A stretch of 64,000 nt of DNA, from contig CAVXZE010000012.1 of assembly GCA_963766175.1 (NCBI GenBank), positions 1 through 64,000 of the forward strand, read 5' to 3'. The notes beneath the pieces are model-generated. The model saw nothing but the letters and a program-made list of their open reading frames with translations, had not been told where the DNA came from and searched no databases. Numbering within the stretch: the stretch's first letter is position 1; every line of letters begins with the position of its first letter. This document shows positions 34,513-42,695 of this stretch, in pieces. Both the position numbers and the translations under genes were made by a program. This stretch comes from CAVXZE01 sp963766175 (GTDB lineage Bacteria; Myxococcota_A; UBA9160; UBA6930).

Positions 34513-34920
34513 TCATTCGGGTTCGGTGACGATCCCGAGCGTCTTGGCGCCGGCGGCGCGAGCCGCTGCCATGGCCTTGACCACGATGCCGTAGGGGGCC
34601 TCCTTGTCGGCGCGCAGGAAGACCTCCTTCTCATCGAGCCCCTCGAAGATCGCGCCGAGCTTCGCCTCCAGCTCGTCCAGAGCGATCTTCTGGTTGGCGA
34701 TGTGGTAGCTGCCGTCCTTCTTTACGGTGAGGATCAGCGGCTCGTCGCGCATCCGAAGCGGCTGCGTCGTCGTCTCGGGGAGGTCGACGTCGAGGCCTTG
34801 CTGGAGCAGGGGCGCCGTCACCATGAAGATGATCAGCAGGACCAACATCACGTCCACCAGGGGCGTCACGTTGATCTCCGACATCGCGCGGTGTTCGCGA
34901 CCCGCGCGCAGTCCGGCCAT
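34513..34920 (-). CDS. tolR: Biopolymer transport protein TolR/ExbD
   Basis: 135 residues. One membrane helix (PLVDVMLVLLIIFMVTAPLL) carries the essential Asp at position 23, as in E. coli TolR. The periplasmic domain follows (EPLILTVKKDGSYHIANQKI, VFLRADKEAPYGIVVKAMAA). It forms the proton channel with TolQ. The stop of tolQ is 2 bases upstream. Confidence 0.95.
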   Translation of the reverse strand: MAGLRAGREHRAMSEINVTPLVDVMLVLLIIFMVTAPLLQQGLDVDLPETTTQPLRMRDEPLILTVKKDGSYHIANQKIALDELEAKLGAIFEGLDEKEVFLRADKEAPYGIVVKAMAAARAAGAKTLGIVTEPE

Positions 34921-34922
34921 CG

Positions 34923-35669
34923 CTAGCTCCCCGTCGCCTGGGCGGGAGTATTCGCAGAGGTGCCGTAGCGCCGCAGGTCACCCTCGAGCTCGGCCGAGTA
35001 GAGGTCGATGGCTTCGTTGAGCTCGCGAAGCTTGGCGACGAAGACGTTGTAGAAGATGGTGGCCGGAATCGCTGCGAAGAGCCCTACGGCGGTGGCGATC
35101 AGCGCCTCGGCGATGCCCGGGGCCACCACCGCCAGGCTGGCGCTCCCGGCGATTCCGATCCCGGTGAAGGCGTTGATGATGCCCACCACGGTGCCGAAGA
35201 GGCCAACGAAGGGAGCCGCGCTTCCCACCGTCGCGAGGAAGGAGAGCCGGCTCTCCAGCCGGAGCGTCTCCTGGGAGGAGGCCCAAGCGATGTGGCGGGA
35301 GAGCGTGTGGCATTCGCCATCGTCGAAGGGATTCCCCGCCCGGCGTCCGGTGTACTTGAGCATCCGGTTCATCTCGGAGTAGGCGGCCAGAAAGATCGCC
35401 GGAAGTGGACCGCGATTGAACTCCCGCGCCGCCTCGTAGGCCGCGTCGAGGGAGCCGTCGTGATACACGTCGAGGAAGGCCTCGCTATCCTGCTGGGCAC
35501 TGGCGAGCTCGCGCCATTTGAAGGCGATAGCGGCCCAGGAGATGATGGAAGAGGCGGCGAGGAGGAGAATGACGAGCTTTACGACCCACGAGGCCTGCCA
35601 GATGAGGTCGAATGGGTCCAAGCTCGCGAGACGTCCCCCCACGACCGTCCCAGCGATAATGAGCACCAT
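34923..35669 (-). CDS. tolQ: Proton channel protein TolQ/ExbB
   Basis: 248 residues with three membrane helices: SWVVKLVILLLAASSIISWA near 28-47, SFLATVGSAAPFVGLFGTVV with GIINAFTGI, and IAEALIATAVGLFAAIPATI. These match the MotA/TolQ/ExbB channel family, including the conserved Thr in GLFGTVVGI. It is the first gene of the Tol operon. The divergent pepA starts 98 bases away, so promoters for both directions must be in 35670-35767. Confidence 0.95.
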   Translation of the reverse strand: MVLIIAGTVVGGRLASLDPFDLIWQASWVVKLVILLLAASSIISWAAIAFKWRELASAQQDSEAFLDVYHDGSLDAAYEAAREFNRGPLPAIFLAAYSEMNRMLKYTGRRAGNPFDDGECHTLSRHIAWASSQETLRLESRLSFLATVGSAAPFVGLFGTVVGIINAFTGIGIAGSASLAVVAPGIAEALIATAVGLFAAIPATIFYNVFVAKLRELNEAIDLYSAELEGDLRRYGTSANTPAQATGS

Positions 35670-35767
35670 GGCTCTCTCGAAAGTTTTCTCTGGATGATTC
35701 TAGGAGAGGGCATGGCACAGTTCAACCGACGCTCCGCCTTTCCACCCACTCACCCCGAGGAGTCGTG

Positions 35768-37315
35768 ATGCAGGTCACCGTAGATACTCGTAGCCCAGCC
35801 AGGCGAGCCGCCGATCTCCTGGCCCTGCCGCTGACTCAGCTGGATCCGTCCCACTGGCGGCTTCCGCCGCGTATGGCGGGGGTGGATCGCGCCGCGGGAG
35901 GAGCGATCCTCTCGCTCCTGGCCACCGGCGACTTCCGGGGCAAGCGGGGCGAAACGCTGCTCCTCTACCCCCAGAGCGGCATCGGCGCCAAGCGAGTCCT
36001 GCTGGTGGGGCTCGGCGAGGAGAATCGGGTCGACGCCGAGGTCTTGAGGGAGGCGGCGGGGATCGCGGTTCGCACCGCCGCCGAGCGCCAGGGAAAGGCA
36101 CTCGCCATCGTGGGCCCCGCCTTGCGCCGGGTCCGCGTGCCAGCGGTGGCGCAAGCGATGGCCGAGGGTGCGATTCTCTCCGGCTACCGGTTCGACCGCT
36201 ACCAGTCGCGGCGCGAGAGTGCACCGGGCGAGATCCGGTCGGTCGCGATCCTGTTGGAGAAGGGGGCAGACCTTCGAGTTGCGCGCGCGGCCGCATCCGT
36301 CGGGGTGTCCGTAGCCGAGTCCCAGAACCTGGCGCGGGACCTCTCCAACGAGCCGCCCAACGCCCTGCCGCCGGCCGGAATCGCTCGCGCAGCCCAGAAG
36401 CTGGCCAGAGAGGTCGGTCTCCGGGTCCGCGTGCTCGGACCGGCCGAGATCCGTAAGCGAAAGCTCGGGGCGATGCTGGCGGTGGGCGGCGGCAGCACCC
36501 ATTCGCCGCGGCTCATCGTGCTCGAGCACAACCCACCGGTGAAGGCGCGAGGCGGCAAACGGCCGAGCCACCGCCCCACCACCATCTGCCTGGTTGGGAA
36601 GGGAGTGACCTTCGACTCCGGCGGTCTCTCTCTCAAGTCCCCCAACAACATGGTCAAGATGAAGCACGACATGTCCGGCGGCGCCACCGTGATCGCGACC
36701 CTGCGAGCGGCCGCGCTGCTGAAGATTCCACTCCACGTGGTCGGCATCGTGGGAGCGGTGGAGAACATGCCCAGCGGCACCGCCTACCGTCCCGACGACA
36801 TCGTGACGTCCGGCTCGGGCCAGACCATCGAGATCAAGAACACCGACGCGGAAGGGCGGCTGGTACTCGCCGACTGCCTTCACCTGGCCCGCTCCGAGTT
36901 CGAGCCAGAGGCGCTGATCGATGTGGCAACGTTGACCGGGGCCTGCACGATCGCCCTGGGTCACTGGGCCGCCGCAGTGCTGGGCAACAACGAGCGTCTC
37001 TCCGACCTGATCGTCAAGGCGGGCGAGAAGACGGGAGAGCGCTTCTGGCCGCTCCCTCTCTGGGAAGTGCACCGCGAGCACATGCGCAGTCAACTGGCAG
37101 ACCTGAAGCAGACGGGCGGAAGAGAAGCGGGCACGATCACGGCCGCAGCCTTTCTCTCTCACTTCGTGGGCGACACGCCCTGGGCCCATCTGGACATCGC
37201 CTCCACCTCCGACACCAGCCGCTCGGGCCCTCTACAGCCAAGCGGCGCCACGGGCTTTGGCGTGCGGACACTGTGTGAGATCCTTCGCAACTGGGGCAGG
37301 GTCAAGGTCGATTGA
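35768..37315 (+). CDS. pepA: Leucyl (cytosol) aminopeptidase, M17 family
   Basis: 515 residues from the ATG at 35768 with GAGGAG about 5 bases upstream. The N-terminal macro-like domain is followed by the catalytic domain with two-metal ligands in KGVTFDSGGLSLKSPNNMVK, DMSGGA, GAVENMPSG and the signature NTDAEGRLVLAD. It removes N-terminal residues from peptides in the cytosol and may double as a DNA-binding regulator, as in E. coli, but nothing here proves that. Confidence 0.96.
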   Translation: MQVTVDTRSPARRAADLLALPLTQLDPSHWRLPPRMAGVDRAAGGAILSLLATGDFRGKRGETLLLYPQSGIGAKRVLLVGLGEENRVDAEVLREAAGIAVRTAAERQGKALAIVGPALRRVRVPAVAQAMAEGAILSGYRFDRYQSRRESAPGEIRSVAILLEKGADLRVARAAASVGVSVAESQNLARDLSNEPPNALPPAGIARAAQKLAREVGLRVRVLGPAEIRKRKLGAMLAVGGGSTHSPRLIVLEHNPPVKARGGKRPSHRPTTICLVGKGVTFDSGGLSLKSPNNMVKMKHDMSGGATVIATLRAAALLKIPLHVVGIVGAVENMPSGTAYRPDDIVTSGSGQTIEIKNTDAEGRLVLADCLHLARSEFEPEALIDVATLTGACTIALGHWAAAVLGNNERLSDLIVKAGEKTGERFWPLPLWEVHREHMRSQLADLKQTGGREAGTITAAAFLSHFVGDTPWAHLDIASTSDTSRSGPLQPSGATGFGVRTLCEILRNWGRVKVD

Positions 37316-37340
37316 CTCCCGTGAAGAGGGAAGAAACCCG

Positions 37341-37739
37341 GTGAATCGGTTTGCGATCCTGGCGCCGACGGCGTGGCTCGCGGTCGGTCTCCTCTCCCTC
37401 GTCATCCCCGCGACGGCTCTGGCCGGCGGAAACGCCACCGAGGGAAAGAAGACCTACGACCTGCTCTGCGGGGTCTGCCACGGTGTCACCGGCGCCGGAG
37501 ACGGGCCGGCCGGCTCTGCAATCGATCCGCCGCCCCGAAACTTCAACCTGGGGGAGTTCAAGTTCGATGCCAACAAGGACGGCGTCGCCGGAACCGACGA
37601 GGATCTCTCCATCGTGATCAAGAAGGGCGGCGTGTCCTTCGGCGGCAACCCGGTCATGGTGCCCTGGTCGTCGCTCTCCGATGCGGAGATCACCAACGTC
37701 ATCGCCTACATCCGCACGCTCGAGACCACCCGTCACTAG
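37341..37739 (+). CDS. Exported monohaem cytochrome c
   Basis: 132 residues from GTG 37341; a GAGGGA lies upstream. The signal peptide ends at ATALA. There is one haem site (LLCGVCHGVTG) and a likely axial Met in VMVPWSSLSDAEI, followed by the usual last helix NVIAYIRTLE. It is a soluble periplasmic electron carrier of the cytochrome c/CccA type. It stands between pepA and rpoH, 25 bases after pepA, with no oxidase nearby. A Ca-loop-like DANKDGVAGTDED insert is present. Confidence 0.9.
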   Translation: MNRFAILAPTAWLAVGLLSLVIPATALAGGNATEGKKTYDLLCGVCHGVTGAGDGPAGSAIDPPPRNFNLGEFKFDANKDGVAGTDEDLSIVIKKGGVSFGGNPVMVPWSSLSDAEITNVIAYIRTLETTRH

Positions 37740-37779
37740 ACCCGGCTCCGCGCCCTGCCTCTCTGCTACCCTCCGCATC

Positions 37780-38715
37780 GTGACCGCTCGCGACTCCCGC
37801 AACACCGACCCGGAACGGGAGCGCCAACTTCCCGCGCCCCGACCCGAGCACGCCGTAGAGCCCGTCGACGCCCTGACGCTCTACATGTCAGAGCTGCGCA
37901 ACTACGCTCCGATCTCGCGGGAAGAAGAGCACCTGCTGGCGATGCGCTGGGTCGAGCAGGGGGATCGGGAGGCCGGCCGAAAGCTCGTCGTCGCCAATCT
38001 CCGCCTGGTGGTGAAGATCGCCATGGAGTACCGGCGAGCCTGGACCAACGTCCTCGACCTGATTCAGGAGGGAAACCTGGGGCTGCTCCAGGCAGTCCAG
38101 CGCTTCGACCCCACCCGGGGCACGAAGCTCTCCTCCTACGCGGCCTACTGGATTCGGGCCTACATCCTCAAGTACCTGATCGACAACATCCGCCTGGTCC
38201 GCCTCGGAACCAGTCGGGCCCAGCGCAAGATCTTCTTCCGGCTGAACAAGGAGAAGCGGGAGCTCGAGAGCCAGGGCTACGAGGTGGGACCGAAGCTGCT
38301 CGCCGAACGGCTCGACGTGAGCGAACAAGACGTGGTCGACATGGAGCAGCGCCTCTCGGAGAGCGAGCTCTCCCTGGATGCACCGCTCCAGGAGGAGCGG
38401 GACAGCGCGAGCTTCGGTGATTTCATCCCCGCCGGAGGAGAATCCGTCGAAGAGCAGGTGGCCAGCAGCGAGCTGCATCGCGTCTTCATGAGCCACGTTC
38501 GGGAGTTCGCCAACGAGCTCGACGATCGCGAGCGGCAGATCGTGGAGCGGCGCATCCTCGCGGATGAGCCCGATACTCTCCAAGCGCTCGGGGAGGAGTT
38601 CGGAGTCTCGCGCGAGCGGGTGCGTCAGCTCGAGGCGAGACTGGTCGAGAAGCTTCGCAGCTACCTGAAGGACGCCGTCGTCGACTTCGAGTACTACGCG
38701 TCGCCCGAAGAATGA
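37780..38715 (+). CDS. rpoH: RNA polymerase sigma-32-type factor RpoH
   Basis: 311 residues from GTG 37780. Region 2 reads NLRLVVKIAMEYRRA, DLIQEGNLGLLQAVQRFDPT and YAAYWIRAYILKYLI. The RpoH box QRKIFFRLNKEKRE follows, which separates heat-shock sigma factors from RpoD/RpoS. Region 4 has LDDRERQIVERRILADEPDT and the helix-turn-helix FGVSRERVRQLEARLVEKLR. It directs transcription of heat-shock genes. There is a non-conserved leader of about 30 residues. Confidence 0.95.
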   Translation: MTARDSRNTDPERERQLPAPRPEHAVEPVDALTLYMSELRNYAPISREEEHLLAMRWVEQGDREAGRKLVVANLRLVVKIAMEYRRAWTNVLDLIQEGNLGLLQAVQRFDPTRGTKLSSYAAYWIRAYILKYLIDNIRLVRLGTSRAQRKIFFRLNKEKRELESQGYEVGPKLLAERLDVSEQDVVDMEQRLSESELSLDAPLQEERDSASFGDFIPAGGESVEEQVASSELHRVFMSHVREFANELDDRERQIVERRILADEPDTLQALGEEFGVSRERVRQLEARLVEKLRSYLKDAVVDFEYYASPEE

Positions 38716-38731
38716 TCATCGTGGGCAGCAG

Positions 38732-39010
38732 ATGGGACGAGGGATGACTCGGCGCCGGGTGGTGGTACACGGACGCGTCCAGGGTGTCTTCTTCCGGGGC
38801 TCCACTGTAGAGCGGGCGCAAGAGGTCGGGGTGAGCGGATGGGTGCGGAACCGGCCCGATGGAACGGTGGAGGCGGTCTTCGAGGGAAGTGCGCCACAGG
38901 TGGCGGAGATGGTCCGTTACTGCCGCGAAGGCCCCGAATGGGCCCGCGTCGAGCGGATCGAGGAGTTCGAGGAGACGCCCGAAGACCTGGCGGGCTTCGG
39001 GATCCGATGA
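38732..39010 (+). CDS. acyP: Acylphosphatase
   Basis: 92 residues (88 if the ATG at 38744 is used). Signature GRVQGVFFRGSTVERAQEVG contains the phosphate-binding Arg, and VSGWVRNRPDGTVEAVFEG contains the catalytic Asn. It hydrolyses acyl phosphates. Its stop overlaps the start of the DUF192 gene (ATGA at 39007-39010). Confidence 0.93.
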   Translation: MGRGMTRRRVVVHGRVQGVFFRGSTVERAQEVGVSGWVRNRPDGTVEAVFEGSAPQVAEMVRYCREGPEWARVERIEEFEETPEDLAGFGIR

Positions 39011-39492
39011 GGAAGGCCATTCGAGTCACCCTGGGTCCCGCGACGATCCTGCTGCTGGCGCTCGCCTGCGCCGGCGAGCGAGAGTCTCCCGCCTCGGCCT
39101 ATCCGACGGCAGAGGTCACGATCGGAATCCACCGAGTCCAGGTCGAGGTTGCGGACACGCCGGAGCGGATGAGCCGGGGGCTCTCCGGGCGTGCCTCTCT
39201 CGCCGAGGGAACGGGCATGATCTTCCCCTACGCCCGGGCGGACCGCCACGGATTCTGGATGTACGACATGCACTTTGACATCGACATGGTCTGGATCCGC
39301 GGCGGCCGGATCGTCGATGTGACGTCCCGGGCACCCCACGATCCCCCCGGCGAGCTGCCGGTCTATCGGCCCGGGGTGCCCGCCGACCTGGTTCTCGAAG
39401 TCCCCGCGGGAACAGCGGAGAGGCAGGGCTGGAAGATCGGCGATCGGGTGACGGTGGATCCGCCCTCTCATCTCCGGGCACCTGCCGGGTAA
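39007..39492 (+). CDS. DUF192 exported protein
   Basis: 161 residues. A hydrophobic export signal (TILLLALACAGE, lipobox imperfect) is followed by the DUF192 domain: VQVEVADTPERMSRGLSGRA, GTGMIFPYARADRHGFWMYD, MHFDIDMVWIRGGRIVDV and VLEVPAGTAERQGWKIGDRV. The family is a small beta-barrel without an assigned reaction. Coupled to acyP by an overlap. Confidence 0.85.
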   Translation: MRKAIRVTLGPATILLLALACAGERESPASAYPTAEVTIGIHRVQVEVADTPERMSRGLSGRASLAEGTGMIFPYARADRHGFWMYDMHFDIDMVWIRGGRIVDVTSRAPHDPPGELPVYRPGVPADLVLEVPAGTAERQGWKIGDRVTVDPPSHLRAPAG

Positions 39493-39524
39493 AGCCGAGG
39501 GGAATCCATGCCGAGGGATGAGTC

Positions 39525-40226
39525 ATGGGCCGGGAGAATCGATACATGCTCTTCGTCCCCCCGAGCCCTCCGCTGCGCCTCGACCCCGAACGGGAGGCGG
39601 TGATCGGCCGCAGCCGGGGCTGCGAGCTGACGCTCCAGGTGGGCCAGGCCTCTCGCCGTCACGCGGCGGTGCGCTTCGAGGATGACCACTTCCAGGTGCG
39701 GGACCTCGAGAGCACCAACGGCACCTTCGTGAACGGAGAGCCGCTGGAAGCCGAGCGCGTCCTTCGCTCTGGTGACCGCATCGAGGTCGGCGGGATCATC
39801 GTGACCTTCTGCCAGGTCGACGAGGTCATGGAGAATGCCATGAACGATCCGGGCGAGGGCGAGACCATCCTGATGGCTCGACCGCGCTCGGGGGAAAGTG
39901 AAGCACTGCGCGGCAGCTTCGAGGAGTTTCCCTCCTTTGCCGTCCTTCAGATCCTGGAGATGGGGAGCCAGACCGGCCTCCTGTCCGTCGAGAGCGCCGA
40001 CGGCGCCAGCTCGATGTGGCTCGAGGATGGACGGCTGATCCATGCCAAGACCGAGAAGGCGGAGGGGTTCGACGCGGCGACCGAGATCGTGCAGAACACC
40101 TCGGGCCGCTTCCTGTTCGAGCCCGGTGAGGAGCCTTCGAGCCGCAGCATCGACGCCTCGGTCACCGAGGTGATCCTCGAGGCGAGCCGGCTTCTCGACG
40201 AGTCCGCCGCCCAGTCCGGCTGCTGA
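39525..40226 (+). CDS. FHA-domain protein with DUF4388 domain
   Basis: 233 residues. The FHA domain (~1-100) has the phosphothreonine-binding set GRSRGCELTLQ, SRRHAAVRF and STNGTFVNGEPL. The second domain (~130-220: GSFEEFPSFAVLQILEMGSQ, TGLLSVESADGASSMWLEDG, RLIHAKTEKAEG) is DUF4388/PATAN-like, a signalling adaptor domain. It binds phosphorylated partners, but no Ser/Thr kinase is encoded in the window. It is 33 bases after the DUF192 gene. Confidence 0.88.
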   Translation: MGRENRYMLFVPPSPPLRLDPEREAVIGRSRGCELTLQVGQASRRHAAVRFEDDHFQVRDLESTNGTFVNGEPLEAERVLRSGDRIEVGGIIVTFCQVDEVMENAMNDPGEGETILMARPRSGESEALRGSFEEFPSFAVLQILEMGSQTGLLSVESADGASSMWLEDGRLIHAKTEKAEGFDAATEIVQNTSGRFLFEPGEEPSSRSIDASVTEVILEASRLLDESAAQSGC

Positions 40227-40251
40227 GAAACGCAGGCTAAACTCGCTTCCC

Positions 40252-40809
40252 GTGCGTCCCCATCTGATCGGAATCGACGACGGCCCCTTCGACAAGGACG
40301 CTGACCCGGTGACGCCGATCATCGGCGTGATCATGGAGGGCCCGGATCTGGTCGAGGGCGTTGCAATGACCAGCTTCCCCATCGACGGAGCGGCGGTCAC
40401 GGAGTTTCTGGCGGAGTGGATACGAGGCCTTCGCTTCCGACCCGGCCTCCACGGGATCATCCTCGGAGGCATCACCATCGCCGGCCTCGCCGTCGTAGAT
40501 ATCGAGCGCCTCTCGCAGGCGCTGGAACTCCCGGCCATGGTGGTGAACCGCAAGGACCCCCGTGAACATCGGCTCGCGGGGGCCCTGGAGTCCGCGGGCC
40601 TGGCGGACCGGCTGGCGGTGGTCGATCGAACGCCCCCCTCCCTCCTGGTGAGCAACGGCCTCTACCTCGCCTGTGCGGGGACCTCCCGGGAGGAGGCGAC
40701 TCGGCTGATCGAAGCGAGCAGGCGCAAGGGGGAGATGCCGGAGCCCCTGCGATTGGCTCATCTGATCGCCTCTGCGGTGGTCCGCGGTGAATCGAGGGGG
40801 CGGGTCTAG
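40252..40809 (+). CDS. DUF99 (UPF0215) endonuclease-dU-like protein
   Basis: 185 residues from GTG 40252. The family pattern is clear: GIDDGPF, a long central stretch with LHGIILGGITIAGLAVVDIE, MVVNRKDPREHRLAGALESA, and the end EPLRLAHLIASAVVRGESRG. DUF99 proteins are frequent in archaea and share a fold with endonuclease V, and they are thought to act in DNA or RNA repair. Conserved Asp residues of GIDDGPF fit a metal site. Convergent with the peptidase gene, 2 bases away. Confidence 0.85.
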   Translation: MRPHLIGIDDGPFDKDADPVTPIIGVIMEGPDLVEGVAMTSFPIDGAAVTEFLAEWIRGLRFRPGLHGIILGGITIAGLAVVDIERLSQALELPAMVVNRKDPREHRLAGALESAGLADRLAVVDRTPPSLLVSNGLYLACAGTSREEATRLIEASRRKGEMPEPLRLAHLIASAVVRGESRGRV

Positions 40810-40811
40810 GC

Positions 40812-42074
40812 TTAGAACCCCACTGGAAACTGGGAGAGGATCTCGGCGCGCAGAGCGGCGTCGATGCCGTCGGTATCCATCCCGACCGCCTCCTTCAGAG
40901 CCTCGTCATCGCTCCAGCCCTCACCCAGCCGGCCCAACAAGCGGGCGCGGCTGTCGCGGTCGGTGTGGGCCTCCACCCAGGCGGCCGCCGCCGTGGCGAC
41001 GAGGTAGGCGAGGCGGGCCTCGCCATCGCCCAGGTCCGCGAAGCTGGGCGCGATACGGCGCAGGAAAATCCACTCATTCGCGTCGATGGCTCGCCGCAGG
41101 CGCGCCTGCTCGCCACGGGTCAGCAACACGATGCCATTGGAGGCCCGCTCCGAGAGCTCCGCCAACCCTTCGTTCAGCCAGAAGGGTCGATCGCCGGCGG
41201 TCCGCTCGCGAAACAGGGCGTGGCTGTACTCGTGGAACAACAAGGTGCGAAGCTCCCCGGCCGGATGGGCCGCCGAGACCACATGGATTCGCCCGTCGAA
41301 GAAGCCGACGGTCTGGAAGGAGAAGCGGTGGCCATGGGCGCGGAGATAGGCGGCCTTTCCGTAGAGGACCACGCCCGTAGGCTCCTCCGGAAGGACTCCC
41401 AGACGCCGGCCCAGCGCGGCTCGCGCATCTCCCAGGTAGCGCAGCACGGTGCGCACGAAGTCGGGGGAGCTGGCCTGCAACAGCGCCTCGTGGTAGTGGA
41501 CGCGAAAGAACGGACTGTCCTGGTCGATCAGGCGAAGCGTTCCCGCTTCGGACGCATCCATCAGCCGGCGCTCGTCTTCGAGGTGGGCGAGGCGCTTTCG
41601 CGCCGATGCGCGCAGCGCGTCGTACTCCTCACCGGCCACCGAGAGGAAGGTGAGCAGGTGCTGCTCCGCCGCGTCCAGATGCCCGCGCCGCCCCTCCAGG
41701 AGCGCCAGGTACCAGTGCGCGTCGGGCTGGTTCGGCTGCCGCTCCAGCACGTTTCGCAGCGTTGCCATGGCGCGCGCGGTCTCGCCGCGGCGGAGATCAT
41801 CCACTGCGCCGCGCAGCTGCCGCAGGATCCGGTCTTCGTCGCTGCCCGAGGAGCCGGGAGGGGTGACCAGTGGCGGGCCGCTCACGCCATCATCCCAGAG
41901 GGCGCGAAGCTCCTCGACCCGCGTCCCCGCCGTGCCGCGCTGCTCCGCGGGAACCTTCTCCGGGTCATCGGTGACGTGGGTGGTGCCGTCCGCGTCCACC
42001 CAGACCTGAAGCTCGGCCCGGGCGCTCAGGGAAGCGATCAGCAATGCGACGGATAGGAGGATGACCTGTGCCAC
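40812..42074 (-). CDS. Exported gluzincin-like peptidase with TPR and DUF4124 parts
   Basis: 420 residues. A signal peptide ends near SARA. A DUF4124-like start (ELQVWVDADGTTHVTDDPEK) is followed by TPR-like helices (RAMATLRNVLERQPNQPDAH) and a zinc peptidase part with HEYSHALFRERTAGDRPFWL and NEGLAELSERAS, the HExxH...NE signature of the MA-like peptidases. Expected to be periplasmic; the substrate is unknown. It is 21 bases downstream of moaB. Confidence 0.8.
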   Translation of the reverse strand: MAQVILLSVALLIASLSARAELQVWVDADGTTHVTDDPEKVPAEQRGTAGTRVEELRALWDDGVSGPPLVTPPGSSGSDEDRILRQLRGAVDDLRRGETARAMATLRNVLERQPNQPDAHWYLALLEGRRGHLDAAEQHLLTFLSVAGEEYDALRASARKRLAHLEDERRLMDASEAGTLRLIDQDSPFFRVHYHEALLQASSPDFVRTVLRYLGDARAALGRRLGVLPEEPTGVVLYGKAAYLRAHGHRFSFQTVGFFDGRIHVVSAAHPAGELRTLLFHEYSHALFRERTAGDRPFWLNEGLAELSERASNGIVLLTRGEQARLRRAIDANEWIFLRRIAPSFADLGDGEARLAYLVATAAAAWVEAHTDRDSRARLLGRLGEGWSDDEALKEAVGMDTDGIDAALRAEILSQFPVGF

Positions 42075-42095
42075 GGGGGATCCATCGTCCGGGCC

Positions 42096-42695
42096 TCAGC
42101 GCTTCTTGACAGCCTGGGCGACCAGATGGCCCAGCTCCGGCAGAATCAGCTTCTCCATGGCCAGGCGAACCGCCCCCCTGGACCCCGGCAGGGCAAATAC
42201 GACTCGACCGTCCTTCAGCCCGGCCAGCGCCCGGGAGAGGAGCGCTGCGGATCCAACCTCCTGGTAGGAGAGCATGCGGTAGAGCTCTCCGAAGCCCGGA
42301 ATCGTCCGGTCCAGTAGCGGCTCGATCGTGTCGGGCGTCACGTCCCGCGGCGCCACTCCCGTGCCCCCGGTCACGATCACCGCGCCGATGCCCTGCCGCG
42401 AGGCGGCGCTCTCGACGGCCACGGCGATCTCCGGGGGCTCGTCCTTCACGATCACCCGGGATGCCACGAAATGCCCGGCCCCCTCGAGAAGCTCCACGAT
42501 CAGCCGCCCGCCAGCGTCATCCTCGAGCGTTCGGGTGTCGCTCACGGTGACCACCGCCGTGGCCACGGTTCGGGGCGCCTCGGCCCGATGCTCCTGGATG
42601 CTGGCGGACTCACCTTTGCGAGCAGCGGCCGGGGATTCCTCGGGCGTCGTGCCGCCGGGATCCTCCTGCCTGTGCTTGGCGCCCCCGGAGCTCAC
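42096..42695 (-). CDS. moaB: Molybdenum cofactor protein MoaB/MogA-like
   Basis: 199 residues from GTG 42695, which overlaps the moaD-moaE stop (GTGA). A disordered leader of ~40 residues precedes the MPT-binding domain: VVTVSDTRTLEDDAGGRLIV, VIVTGGTGVAPRDVTPDTIE and FALPGSRGAVRLAMEKLILP. It adenylates molybdopterin before Mo insertion. Much of the larger open frame upstream is a shadow of the moaD-moaE gene. Confidence 0.92.
   Translation of the reverse strand: MSSGGAKHRQEDPGGTTPEESPAAARKGESASIQEHRAEAPRTVATAVVTVSDTRTLEDDAGGRLIVELLEGAGHFVASRVIVKDEPPEIAVAVESAASRQGIGAVIVTGGTGVAPRDVTPDTIEPLLDRTIPGFGELYRMLSYQEVGSAALLSRALAGLKDGRVVFALPGSRGAVRLAMEKLILPELGHLVAQAVKKR

Noticed and set aside
35750..37189. 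479-codon open frame antisense to pepA
   Set aside because: Third-position GC bias makes long antisense frames in this DNA. The sequence has no family-like motifs and lies exactly opposite an intact pepA.
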